Part shown: positions 1-9,731 of the stretch, one piece after another
Layout: each line of letters opens with the position of its first letter
Position numbering within the stretch: the first letter of the stretch is position 1
From: Rhodocollybia butyracea
Taxonomy: Eukaryota; Basidiomycota; Agaricomycetes; Agaricales; Omphalotaceae
Assembly (NCBI GenBank): GCA_015501585.1
Contig: JADNRY010000138.1
Coordinates: 1 to 64,000 of the forward strand
Length of the DNA: 64,000 bases
Direction: 5' to 3'
Program-made: the position numbers and the translations under genes
The notes under the pieces: model-generated
Told to the model about the DNA's origin: nothing
Database searches by the model: none
Seen by the model: only the letters and a program-made list of their open reading frames with translations

Positions 1-475
1 CCTTACCTTGATGTGCACTGTATACTTGATAACTTTTGTGTACTCTATGACTTCCACACATCCAAGCACGTCTATGACATGCACTGTGTACTTTACCACT
101 TGGACAAATTCATGGATGTGGATGTATCAGGGGTCCTAGTGTACACCATGCACGTCATGGACATGCCTGGATGTGTGGAAGTCATAGAGTATACAAAAGT
201 GATCAAGTACAGAGTGCACATCAAGGTAAGGTGGTACACCGCACACGTCATAGACGTGCCTGGAGGTGTATGCACTGTGTATTGATAAAGTACACAGTGC
301 ACGTCATAGACATGCCTGGATATGTGAAAGTCATAGAGTACACAGTGCACATCAAGGTAAGGTGGTATACTAGCATTGATAGGGTACACCACGCACGTCG
401 TGGACGTGCCTGGAGGTGTATGCACTGTGTACTCTATGATTTGTGCAAGTCATAGAGTATGGCTTGTGTATGCTA
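1..475. repeat. Direct and inverted short-repeat block
   Basis: A block of imperfect repeats in both orientations, built on motifs such as CATAGAGTACACAGTGCAC, CAAGGTAAGGTGGTAC and GACGTGCCTGGAGGTGTATG together with their reverse complements. The short open frames here exist only because the repeats contain few stops. No gene family is recognisable. A related block lies at 650-860 beyond the tRNA-like gene. Confidence 0.7.
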
Positions 476-507
476 ATAAGTTCCAGCTTTACATGGGAAG
501 TAGTTAT

Positions 508-605
508 GGCCAGATAGTCTAGTGGTAAATGACAACTTGGTAAAATATCCAGCTAGTTCTAAAACGCATATCAAGTAGGCGGGGGTTCGATTCCCTCTCT
601 GGCCA
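508..605 (+). tRNA. Intron-containing tRNA-like gene, anticodon uncertain
   Basis: The sequence folds as a cloverleaf. The acceptor stem GGCCAGA (508-514) pairs with TCTGGCC (598-604), followed by A605. The D arm is GTC...GAC (517-533). The anticodon stem ACTTG (535-539) pairs with CAAGT (572-576). The T arm is GGGGG-TTCGATT-CCCTC (581-597). The internal Pol III promoter boxes are good: TAGTCTAGTGGT for box A and GGTTCGATTCC for box B. The anticodon loop is enlarged by about 25 nt, at the usual intron site one base 3' of the anticodon (about 546-570). Read that way the anticodon is AAA with G at position 32, which is unusual, so identity is uncertain and a pseudogene or SINE-like source is possible. 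Confidence 0.7.
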
Positions 606-609
606 ATGA

Positions 610-615
610 TTTTTT
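610..615 (+). terminator. Pol III T-run terminator
   Basis: A run of six T lies five bases after the discriminator base of the tRNA-like gene, as expected for a Pol III terminator. Confidence 0.6.
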
Positions 616-649
616 GGTTCTTCATTGTGTTTTACACATTCGTGCACGT

Positions 650-860
650 CCACGACGTGTGCGGTGTACCCTATCAATGCCAGTGTACGAACTTACCTTG
701 ATGTGCACTGTGTACTTTATCGCTTTTGTGTACTGTATGACTTGCACAAATTCATGTAATCCATGAATCTGTGCAAATCATAGAGTACACAGTGTATACA
801 CCTCCAGACACGTCCATGACGTGCACAGTGTACCACCTTACCTTGATGTTAATATCAGCA
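650..860. repeat. Second block of the 5' repeat family
   Basis: The motifs of 1-475 recur here in both orientations, for example CACGTCCACGACGTG, GTGCACTGTGTACTTTATC and ATAGAGTACACAGTGTA. The block ends near 855, where C-rich sequence begins. Confidence 0.6.
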
Positions 861-1482
861 CCCTGCCCACCCTACAGTCCCTCCCCTAGCCCACCAAGTC
901 CAAACCCTACGCTCCTCCAAAGCCAGAATGTCCAGGGGCCATGCAGACCCTAGGCCACTCCTAAGCCACCCCTAGGCCCTCCCCCCCCTCCCCTAGGGTT
1001 GAGAAAACCCTACATGGACCCTACATGCCTCTAATAACCGGCACTACGTGCCGAACCCTAACCAGTAAGCTAGGCCCGTAATTTGGGCGTCTCTTTTCTC
1101 GGCCTGTTGGCTAGTGATCCGTAGACGCCTGGGGCGCTAAAACAGGTAGCGCGCTTAAGGTGACGTAAGATTTTCGATCGATAGCTGTCCCCGGCGGATC
1201 TCGGCGTTTTGTGCTAATCCCACAAGATGTCAAGTGGTTTTGATGCTAAGTCCGTCTTCTCGGGCTTTGGTCTTACTAATTAGGATTACGAGTTAGCCGA
1301 TGCAACCGTACATCGGACGACGCTCACTAAGCATCTAATGTATAAGGAGTATTGTTATCCCTTGGCAGTGTGGGACTGTCCAATGGCACTAACGACGCTC
1401 AAACATGTGTTCCAAGATACAGGCAAAGTTTGTCAAGTACCAGAAGTACTATCGACAAACAGTGTAAGTCTGTGATGATGTG
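861..1482. other. Non-coding stretch upstream of the ribozyme
   Basis: No gene is seen. The part from 861 to 1000 is C-rich with many CCCTA/CCTAGG words. A small hairpin, CGGCAC-TAC-GTGCCG, lies near 1040. The decamer CCTGTTGGCT at about 1103 recurs across the hammerhead cleavage site at 1544-1553. Confidence 0.5.
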
Positions 1483-1556
1483 AAACAGCCCTGATGAGCT
1501 ATAAAAGCGAAACAGGATCTGTTGTAAGAAAGTATCTTACAACCTGTTGGCTGTTT
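1483..1556 (+). ncRNA. Type I hammerhead ribozyme
   Basis: All parts of a hammerhead are present in order. Stem I 5' strand AAACAGCC (1483-1490) is followed by core CTGATGA (1491-1497), stem II GCT-ATAAA-AGC (1498-1508) and core GAAA (1509-1512). Stem III starts with A1512-T1547, C1513-G1546, A1514-T1545 and G1515-C1544. It continues past a GATCT bulge into a 9-bp hairpin, GTTGTAAGA (1521-1529) with TCTTACAAC (1535-1543). Stem I 3' strand GGCTGTTT (1549-1556) is the exact complement of 1483-1490. The cleavage triplet is GTT (1546-1548), allowed by the NUH rule though less efficient than GTC. The ends open at stem I, so it is type I. Self-cleavage is inferred, not shown. No reverse transcriptase or GIY-YIG gene lies beside it. 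Confidence 0.87.
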
Positions 1557-1968
1557 TTGCTCTTACCAACAAACTAACAAACAAGGCCCTACCCCCTTTG
1601 CTTGAATGCTAAATCTGGTTCTAATAATCTACATATATCCATCTTGTTTGTTACCTACCACTTTGTTACCTACCACTCGCGCCTTGTGATAACTTGCTTT
1701 ACTGTCTTGGTCTGCTTTGCTTATGACACACTGCACGTCTTGTTGTAAATTCTGTGCACTCTTTCATTCCTGATCCACATTTTGTATCATCTTACTTGAT
1801 CTGACTTATCACTCTGCTTTCATTATGGTTTTCAAAATGAAAGTGAAACTTCATGTCGCTCTTGAATACATGTGATGATACATGGGTATAATGTATGTAC
1901 AAAAACAACTGTGGCTAACTACTGGGTTTTAAGTATCTCAACGAGCTCCAGCAAGCCGCGACAAGTTA
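1557..1968. other. Non-coding AT-rich stretch
   Basis: No convincing gene. It contains a direct repeat of CTTTGTTACCTACCACT near 1655-1678. It separates the ribozyme from the kinase-like gene. Confidence 0.4.
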
Positions 1969-2450
1969 TTGTCACTACTTTTCAGACGCTTGTTCAGCTC
2001 ACCTGGGACACCAAACTGGACCAGTACTGTGTACCGCATTGGGAGCCCCTCGAGTATCTGGGGCGACATCGTTGAGTTTGTCATCCTGAACGATAGGGCT
2101 ATCTACTACAGGTTTGATGTCCAGAAATTTCACCACCTTCGTAGCCTTGAAAAGATCCAGCACGTACCAAAGAATTTGGGCAATAAAGGGGATGGATATG
2201 CCAGTGCTAAGCGTATAGTTTTGGTATGCTCAACCAGAAACGTGGTATTGGGCTAGTTTGTGATGTTTGGGTATGTGCATATTGAAGGAGAAGGGATTGA
2301 AGAAAAACGCCACAACGACTGCAAAAACGGCCGCCAAAGACAAGATGACTGTATATTTCATCTATCCTTGTTCATAACGCGATGTCAGGTCTCTTTACAG
2401 CGAATATCTTCCTACAATGATCCTGGACCTGAGAAAAGGACAGCTTGATG
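1969..2450 (+). other. Probable 5' exons of the kinase-like gene
   Basis: An open stretch at 1969-2256 contains TVYRIGSPSSIWGDIVEF and YYRFDVQKFHHLRSLEKI. A second frame near 2390-2530 reads LRKGQLDERWGNLIGKYV. Both look like protein rather than random frames and are on the strand of the kinase-like exon that follows. Splice sites linking them were not resolved. No known domain was recognised. Confidence 0.35.
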
Positions 2451-2531
2451 AACGTTGGGGGAATCTTATTGGCAAGTATGTATCTACGCTTATTCGTGCA
2501 CTGCGTAATGTTAACTTCAAGCTGATTAGAC

Positions 2532-3416
2532 TTGGAAGACCACGGTGAAACAACGAAAAGATGCTACTTGACGTTATTTAGGACTGTAAGTTACACTGTA
2601 AGCGACTACCCCGATATAAACGTTTCAGCAGCAGTCTTTACCGATAGACCTACCATTGAAACTCTGACGTCAATCCCCTTGAATGTACATTCCACCAATA
2701 TAAAAACCATTGCTGCCGGAGAGCGATTAGTTTACTCACTACGCGTCGCATTCAAGAAGCTATCTGACTACTATTCCACTCAGTTATTCAAGACGGAACC
2801 AGTTCGCTCTAACATCGACTTTCCCTTTTGCAACTTCTACACAATTGACGAGAAGAAGTATTATTTTGCTTATGAGCGCTGGGAGCAGGAACGGCGTAAA
2901 TTCATGAATAAAAAGCGCATCTACCGCGCTCATATGAAGGACGGCCACTCGCAGTGCGTTCTTGTCAAGTTCACACGTCGCTATTCGGTGGATGCACACA
3001 GGGCCGCTTCGGATGCCAACATTGCTCCAGAACTTATTGCAGGCAACGAGGTTTACGACTGGTATATGGCAGTTATGGACGATATATCTGAAACATATGT
3101 TTCTGCAGACCAACTGGACATTCAAACTCAGAGGAGCATGCGGGGGGACATTACGGATGCCGTGAAACGTTTACACGAAAGAGGGTTTGTCCACGGAGAC
3201 GTGCGGGATGTTAACGTTCTGATAAGGAGAGCATCTGCTGACTCCCACCTCCCTTCAGTCAAGCTTGTGGACTTTGACTGGGGGGGAGCAATCGGGAAAA
3301 TGGCCTATCCTAGTGGCATCAATAGTAGGGAGATCCGATGGCCAGAAGGAGTAGTTGCTGGTGCTGAGATCAAGACGAAACATGATTTGGAGATGGTGAC
3401 AAAAATTGGTGTTTAG
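2532..3416 (+). CDS. Fungal kinase-like protein (FunK1/HxD type)
   Basis: The C-terminal half carries the landmarks of a eukaryotic protein-kinase fold. VLVKFTRRY at about residue 140 is in the position of the ATP-binding Lys strand. HGDVRDVNVLIRR at about residue 220 is a catalytic loop with HGD in place of HRD and with Asp and Asn retained. KLVDFDWGG at about residue 245 is the DFG-like motif with Asp kept and Gly missing. Such divergent kinase-like genes are abundant in Agaricomycetes. Substrate and activity are unknown. The frame opens at 2532, but the first exons probably lie at 1969-2450, so the real start is upstream. The reading frame ends in TAG at 3414-3416, soon after the DFD motif, so the C-lobe is short and the copy may be truncated. 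Confidence 0.6.
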   Translation: MEDHGETTKRCYLTLFRTVSYTVSDYPDINVSAAVFTDRPTIETLTSIPLNVHSTNIKTIAAGERLVYSLRVAFKKLSDYYSTQLFKTEPVRSNIDFPFCNFYTIDEKKYYFAYERWEQERRKFMNKKRIYRAHMKDGHSQCVLVKFTRRYSVDAHRAASDANIAPELIAGNEVYDWYMAVMDDISETYVSADQLDIQTQRSMRGDITDAVKRLHERGFVHGDVRDVNVLIRRASADSHLPSVKLVDFDWGGAIGKMAYPSGINSREIRWPEGVVAGAEIKTKHDLEMVTKIGV

Positions 3417-4465
3417 CGAGCAGGACGACAAAAATTATAGATATATGTAGATACCAAGTTAAGATTTCAAAGAGCATTCCCATATTACTGCGCCTCTGAT
3501 CTCAAGGATTGTCTACAGCCCATTTTACTGGAAATTTTGCGTCGACAGACCGTCGTTCTCCTCACCTCAATCATAAAGCTGATCTTACTATATGGAAGAT
3601 TGATATTTAACCCAATTCAGATGAATTTGCAAAGGCGAGCAAGCTTGAAAAGTCGGGAGGGCCAGAGGAATTAGCCTGAAGAATGGAATTGTCTATACCA
3701 TCTAGGATTGAACTTGAGCGGAGGTGGAAAAGCTGTCACTGCTTGTTGCAACACAGGTATGCGAGAGGACGAAGAACCATACCGGGGACGCGACGATGGC
3801 AGTTAAAGGATAGAATTAGATTATTCTACCACATGTGAAGTATGTAAATGCGCCAAACAATCAAATCGCAGCACCGGGCAAATTGGTCATACCGAGGCCT
3901 ATGACTCAAGACGGAAGCAAACCCGCCGAGGCCTCGGGCTTCAGGCTGGGCCAATAACTTAGTACCTATGCTAATAAGTAGAGCTAAACCACCCTGTGTT
4001 TACATATTTGAATGACTTGATATTGTTGCTCACATTTGTGACATTGTATATTAAGTTTCCTTGCTTTTTTGGCCCATGCCGTCAAATACTGTAACTGTAT
4101 TTCTTCTGGTCCATCCTAATATCACTTCCCTGTTTCTGAATCTCTGATATCTTTTGGCTATTACATGCCCGCTTACACTAATAGGCTTATTTCGAGCTGT
4201 ATAATATTTTATTGACTAAAGAATTGGTGAAGGCGTAAATTCGGCAAGTTGGGCGCTTATGCTACATTTTTGGCGGCCGGCTACGCCGGCATGGACTGAA
4301 ATGATGAGTACAATAATAAATGAAGTTTTTAAGTCGTACAAAGGCCTGGAAGCATAGTAAGGTCCACCGTATATGAATACTTCTCTATGATAATGCCTTG
4401 CAGCAGTCAAAAAGATGGCTCCCGTGTGAGTTGGATGCGCAACAAGCTTTTACACGTCGGGATTT
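3417..4465. other. Intergenic, no gene seen
   Basis: AT-rich with multiple stops in all frames. A short GC-rich island with CCGAGGCCT words lies near 3893-3950. No RNA or transposon termini were recognised. Confidence 0.4.
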
Positions 4466-4468
4466 CCT

Positions 4469-6105
4469 CACTACGCCAGCGTCAAATAATAACGGGCGAA
4501 ATTTTTTCCGAAATTATTGCTGTAATTATTTACCTTTTTCGATAAGAATTTCGGTTGAAATTGGTTCTCTTTTTCGTGCGAAAAATAAATTGAAAGACAA
4601 ATAGAATTTCGCCCGTAAATCTTTGATAATTTCGTCTGAAAAATCTATTGTAATTGATTATCTTTTTTCGATAAGAATTTCGCCCGTAATCTGTTATCTT
4701 TTTCGTCCGAAAAAGACAACGAAATTGGTTATCTTTTTCGCTCGTGATTAATTAAAAATTTCGAGCGATATTTTTACAAGGTAATCACTGGACAATGATT
4801 GGGCAGGAACTGGGCAAGAACTGGGCAGTTCGGTCATGTGATGTGCAGTACTAGACTTAAAGTTACATAGCCTAGCTAGCTGTCTTTTGTGAAGAGAATA
4901 CTCGTTCACATATAAAGCCTAGTGGCCAGGGTTCGAGGGACCCTCGTGTTCGATTTTTTCAAACTCCGATCCTTTGCCGTGCGGTTTCCGGCCCCTTGTA
5001 ATCATAACATCGTAATACTCATTGCTGATAAGTCGCAGAAGATCCTTTCACCTACTTTGAAACAAGGAGTTCAGATACAGAAATTTCTATCTCGGTTGAT
5101 GAATCATAGACTCCCAGACCTTTTTCTCGCCCAAATCCACCCCCGCAGACCATGCTTGAGCTTTGCCATAGACCGGCAACCACACGGCATCACGCGGCAA
5201 AGGCTCGGAATCGAACACGAGGGTCCATCAAACCCTGGCCACAAGGCTAAAAGTTACAGGATACCACATATGTATTGGAGTGCCAGCCACCACACGAGGC
5301 AAAACCCTATAACGACGTCGGTCGGTATGCTTCTCGAATAGCTATAACATTCTTTTGCGGAGCTGACACAAGTCCAAGAAGATTCTTCGCATCATATATC
5401 AAACCAGGTTTCATCGCCTCAATACCTGTCTGTCGGGGTCGTTCACCAAAAGAGGGCTTACAGTAAGACTGCGTATGAATTTGCGTGATCTTTCAGACAC
5501 TATTGATAGTTTGTCTCGCTGGGCAATGAGAATATTGCGCGGGACGTGTCTGCGGCTCTATATCTTGAGTGATTTCCGAGTTGTACTATGCCTGATTCTA
5601 AAATACACTTTTTCTCCCATGTTCGGAGTTTCGTTGTGATGAATGGCGCGCAATTACTGGCGCTGCCATGAATACCTATCCTGTATGATACTGAAAGTCA
5701 TCTTAAGACAGATGAAGTACTGGCAGATGCAGATCACATGACCGAACTGCCCAGTTCTTGTCCAGTTCCTGCCCAATCATTGTCCAGTTGTTACCTTGTA
5801 AAAATATCGCTCGAAATTTTTAACTAATCACGAGCGAAAAAGATAAGTAATTTCATTATCTTTTTCGTCCGGAAAAGATAACAGATTACAGGCGAAATTC
5901 TTATCGAAAAAGATAATCAATTACAATAGATTTTTCAGACGAAATTATCAAAGATTTACGAGCGAAATTCTGTTTGTTTTTCAATTTATTTTTCGCACGA
6001 AAAAGAGAACCAATTTCGACCGAAATTCTTATCGAAAAAGGTAAATAATTACAGCAATAATTTCGGAAAAAATTTCGCCCGTTATTATTTGACGCTGGCG
6101 TAGTG
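4469..6105. mobile_element. Foldback/MITE element with CACTA termini, 3-bp TSD
   Basis: The element begins CACTACGCCAGCGTC and ends with the exact inverse GACGCTGGCGTAGTG. It is flanked by CCT at 4466-4468 and 6106-6108. CACTA termini with a 3-bp duplication are the signature of the CACTA/EnSpm superfamily. The inverted repeats are very long (about 4469-4846 and 5728-6105), A/T-rich and full of TTTTTCG and ATTTCG words. A second inverted pair lies inside (about 4918-4960 against 5208-5253, with GGCCAGGGTTCGA...). No transposase is encoded, so it is non-autonomous. The 139-codon frame at 4922-5341 spans the inner palindrome and is probably not a gene. Confidence 0.8.
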
Positions 6106-6108
6106 CCT

Positions 6109-7089
6109 GTCACGGGGTGGCCTGAGCCAGAATCGGTCTTAATCGGTCAAATCGGTCCTTTCGGTTTTGATCGGTCAAATTGGTCTGACCAATTTAGTCT
6201 CGGTTTGGCGGGGCAGCCCAGCACCGCTTCAGAGAGTTTGGCTACGCCTGGGTGTACCCACAGAAATGTGCATGACGTGCACTGAGAAGAGCTACCTAAT
6301 AAGCCATTGCTGTCAACGGCTCAGACTCTCTCCTCTGGCAGGACTCTAAAACGAGCAAAAATCAGTTCAATTAAACAGAATATGTAGACAAATTTGGCGT
6401 ACTTTCATTCCCGACAAAACTCCGTCGTTTTTGCTGTCATGCCTTCGCCCATGAACGCAGACAAGAGTATGACCAGATGGTCCGCGCACGGCGAAATCGT
6501 CTTCTAGCTTGAAGGCCTAAGGAAGACAGGTCCGCTTTGGTTTCTACCCAGCCATAGAATCGAGTATGTCCTTGGCAGGGATCACGTATTTTTTGGAACA
6601 AGCTGGCGACTCTCTCGAGTGTTCAAGCTTCAAGAGGGTCATGGTGTAGCTGAATGGGGATCTGGGTGATTAAATCAGGAAAAAAAGTTAACATTGCACC
6701 TCAGACGTACGGGACTCCCAGCGTCTTCGTTCCTCCCATCCGCTACTTCACGTTGATCGCTCCCCAAACTGTCTCCGTAACGTCCCGTATGGCAATTTTC
6801 CGCATCGTTCCCGAATACCCTCGGTTTCCGTCACTCTGCCGCTATCGCCTCTCTTTCCGACATCTGGAGGATATTGTCTAGGAAGGTATCAGGCGGACAA
6901 AGGAATTGTGATTGACGTTGGACGGATAGCAAAGACAAAAGAAAACACAGATAGCAAAAGAAAACTAAAAGCAAGGTAAAAAGCAAAAGAGCAACAGGAA
7001 TAGGGAGAAAGGTATCCCGTTCACGAAGAACGAGGTTTAAAGATGAGTTTGCACTCCATTGCGGAGAGAAATATTACCTGACATGCGTG
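6109..7089. other. Intergenic with short GATCGGTC-like repeats
   Basis: 6131-6200 has several copies of AATCGGTC/GATCGGTCAAAT. The rest shows no recognisable gene. 6930-7010 is rich in AAAGCAAAAG words. Confidence 0.4.
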
Positions 7090-7950
7090 AGTGACAGAAG
7101 ACTATCACTCAAGGGAGAGGCTTACGAAGCTGACTTTTATTTCCATACTCTTCTCGTTAGTCTCGGAAGGCGCGAAGACATCAAATTTCCTCAGCATGGC
7201 CAATCCGGCACCGAAAGGCATCATATTCTCTTGCATTCGGGCCAAGCGTTCCGCAGAACCAGGTTGGTTGGTCTCAAGCCAACCTTCAGGAGAGAAAGTA
7301 GAAAGATGTCTGGATTACGGTGCATCGGCCAGGCCTGAGTAACGCCGACAGTACCCGGAGGAAGCTCGAAGCCCATAAGATCGAAACCCAGTTTGACAGG
7401 GCCCATTTTGGACGGAGTTTGAGGAGCGACATGCTTGAGCGGACTGGGAGCAGGAGAAGTTAGAGATGACCCATCGACATAGGAGAGGGCAACACAAACC
7501 TTCCTTGACAAGACTTTGAAGGACAGATATGTTGGGAATGATATGGGCGTTTGGCATAGCTTCGTCAAGCTCTGCTTGAAGTTTAGCAGTGATATCGGGT
7601 CGGCGAGACATTTCCCAAAGGAATAAGAGACGGAAATGGACGTGGTGTCAGAGCCGGCAATCCTGAGGTAGAAAAGAGTCAGTAACGCACATAGACGGGA
7701 GTTTGAGTGACTCACATGTGACCCATGGCCTCGGAAATTATGTCGTTTTCAGGCATTGTCTATCCAGTAGAAAAGTAGCGGTATTTGAGAAGACAATGGA
7801 GTAGAGGTATAGTCTCCGCAGTTGTGTCAATTGCACCGGTGTTCATCTCGGTGCAAACCTGGTAAACGCGTTTATATGAGCAACATGCAATCTCGAGCAG
7901 ACTAGAAACATACCTCAGCCATGATTCTATCAGAATCGCAGAGTTGGCGC
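7090..7950 (-). pseudogene. Cytochrome P450 pseudogene
   Basis: Reading the minus strand downward from about 7945, P450 landmarks appear in order. They are SDRIMAE, then (after an intron) DTTAETIPLLHCLLKYR, MPENDIISEAMGHM, and (after a GTGAGT...CAG intron near 7715-7665) IAGSDTTSISVSY, the I-helix oxygen-binding motif. Then come WEMSRRPDITAKLQAELDEA, QSLVKEG, GFELPPGTVGVTQAWPMHRN, PEGWLETNQ and MPFGAG. At least two 1-bp frameshifts are needed (after VSY and after NPDIF). The K-helix ExxR arginine is missing. PFGAG is followed directly by LAMLRKFDVFAP, so the haem-binding cysteine is deleted. The Arg of the PERW motif is Gly. The N-terminal half is absent where the LINE begins. A living P450 would be an ER-anchored monooxygenase; this copy cannot be. 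Confidence 0.85.
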
Positions 7951-8504
7951 CATCAATCCGACAAACCAAGTTCCATGCCCAGGTAGGAACGACACTCCAC
8001 TACACAGTGGGATCAGAAGATGGCGAGCAGAGAAGGTACAGGACTCGAACAGAATATGCTGTTTTCGATACATGGTTTTACCCCCCGCTCCTTTGCTACC
8101 TTTGTCACAACGAATCTCTGAACACCACCACCCCCAGTTCCTCATCTCTGGAGCCCCCAAGGAAACGTCGCAAGACCAAGCGTACTAAAACCAGCGAGAA
8201 TAACCATCCTGGCACTAACGGCGCTACAGTTCGTGTTGAGAGCTTGGGACCTCGATTCTCAAATGACATAAATAGGGTGCGGTCATTTTTCCGCACTTGG
8301 TATACTCAACTCGACAATTCTTCCACTCATCAACTGGCTTTCCCTTACCACTTCGCACACGTTGGCCCAGCAAGACGTCAGGTACGCTTGACATTCAATG
8401 AGCCACGCCATGCAGCTGCCTTTATCATGGCATGGGAAGCGCACCACACATTGATCATACATTCTCTGAGTTACAAAGTCTCTCTGGAGCCTGGCTCCAG
8501 CTGA
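7944..8504 (+). CDS. LINE ORF1-like protein
   Basis: 186 codons as read from the first ATG, but the first few codons overlap the antisense P450 remnant, so the true start is probably later. The protein has a basic stretch (PPRKRRKTKRTKT at about residue 71), then an alpha/beta-looking segment (RVESLGPRFSNDINRVRSFF...RQVRLTFNEPRHAAAFIMAW) resembling an RNA-binding fold. Its position 90 bp upstream of the endonuclease ORF fits a LINE ORF1, which binds element RNA. No CCHC knuckle is present. The family assignment rests mainly on position. Confidence 0.5.
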   Translation: MAPSIRQTKFHAQVGTTLHYTVGSEDGEQRRYRTRTEYAVFDTWFYPPLLCYLCHNESLNTTTPSSSSLEPPRKRRKTKRTKTSENNHPGTNGATVRVESLGPRFSNDINRVRSFFRTWYTQLDNSSTHQLAFPYHFAHVGPARRQVRLTFNEPRHAAAFIMAWEAHHTLIIHSLSYKVSLEPGSS

Positions 8505-8594
8505 CGGTTTGGAGCGGGAAAGACACTGATTGATTGCGAACCGTCACCTAACCACTCTACACCTTCTACTTGTAATAGTAATGATGCCTGTAAA

Positions 8595-9731
8595 TTGAAA
8601 GTTATAAGTTGGAATCTAGGTGGTCGCCTTCAGTCAAATCTTCTCCGCTCTGAATTTTGTGAGATCTTTGACTCGTATGATATTGCTTGTATAGGAGAGT
8701 CCCATCTGTATCCTGATGAAATCTGGCATGCGCCTGAAAATTTCTCAATGTTTTCACAACCTCGACCTAGTGAAGATTTCGATGACCCTTGGGGTGGTGT
8801 GGCAACCTTTGTCCGGTCAGACTTACATGCGACCCTCAGAGAGGATCTATGTGGACCAGACATAGTCACCATTGAGGTCGAAGGTCTCCTGATTATCAAT
8901 GCGTATATTCTGCCACATAACAGCCTCACAGACTGGTGCCGTTGGACAGATACCCATCCTTGGGATGCACTGCAGGAAATCTGCACACGGGCCAGCAATT
9001 TAGGTCTACCCTATTTTTTATTTGGTGATCTGAACGCACGGACCGCCTCACGGGCCCCGTGTAACCCTCATCCTCCTCGAACATCCGCCGATACACTGTG
9101 TACTACTCGAGGGCGTGAGCTCTTGACCATGAGCACTGATTTGAATTTAACAGTTCTCAATGGCTCGAGTGGCATTCCAGGAAACCACTCACGATGGACG
9201 TCTTTCCAGAAAAGGGGTGATACTTACATGACCTCGGTTATTGACTATGGAGTCTGCTCCATTGGATGCGTGCCATTTATTACCTCGTTCGATGTTTCCA
9301 CGCAAACAAAGTGGTCAGATCATGCTTTTCTATCACTGGGGATCATCTTGCCTCGTAAGGCCCTACCCTCGAAACCGTCAACACAAACTCACAAACGTCC
9401 TGATTTCCCATTACCACTTGTCACCCACCTGGACCATCTCCTTGATGATATCCTACATGCTGCTCCTCCAGATACCGATGACGAGCTTGGCAAATTATAT
9501 GGCTGGTGTGACCGCAAGGCTACAGAGGGTGGCGGACTCAAGGTTTTCGCAGATGGCTCATGCTCACATAACGGACACACCAATGCTTCCGCGGGAGCTG
9601 GTATATACTTTGGTAACCAGCACTCTTTCAACTGCGCAACCCGAGTCACAGGAAAACCCAACAAACAATCGGGCGGAATTGTATTCGATCCTCGTTACAG
9701 TACAGAAAACACCACTTCACCGTCCACTTGA
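8595..9731 (+). pseudogene. LINE ORF2 part 1: AP-like endonuclease and start of RNase H
   Basis: The frame starts MKVISWNLGGRL, the first conserved block of the exonuclease-endonuclease-phosphatase fold. GESH (catalytic Glu region), FGDLNART (Asp/Asn) and a C-terminal WSDHAFLSL (SDH block) follow, so the APE-like target-nicking endonuclease is complete. At about residue 320 an RNase H domain opens with KVFADGSCSHNGHTNASAG (first catalytic Asp). The frame then slips near 9660: NNRAEL, the block with the next catalytic Glu, is read in another frame. The remaining codons to 9731 are out of frame. This is one ORF2 interrupted by a 1-bp frameshift, not a separate gene. Confidence 0.8.

Noticed and set aside
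1..475. CRISPR-like array
   Set aside because: Repeats occur in both orientations with variable length and no constant spacers; the genome is fungal.
4918..5253. Box B-like GGTTCGAGGGACC suggesting a tRNA gene or SINE inside the CACTA element
   Set aside because: No acceptor stem, box A or terminator in place; the sequence is one arm of the inner inverted repeat.
4922..5341. 139-codon ORF as a gene of the CACTA element
   Set aside because: It crosses the inner palindrome, has no recognised motif, and its length is explained by the repeat structure.
9241..9600. Use of the first ATG at 9241 as start of the LINE RT protein
   Set aside because: The first 140 or so codons are the out-of-frame shadow of the endonuclease; true coding in this frame begins near 9660.
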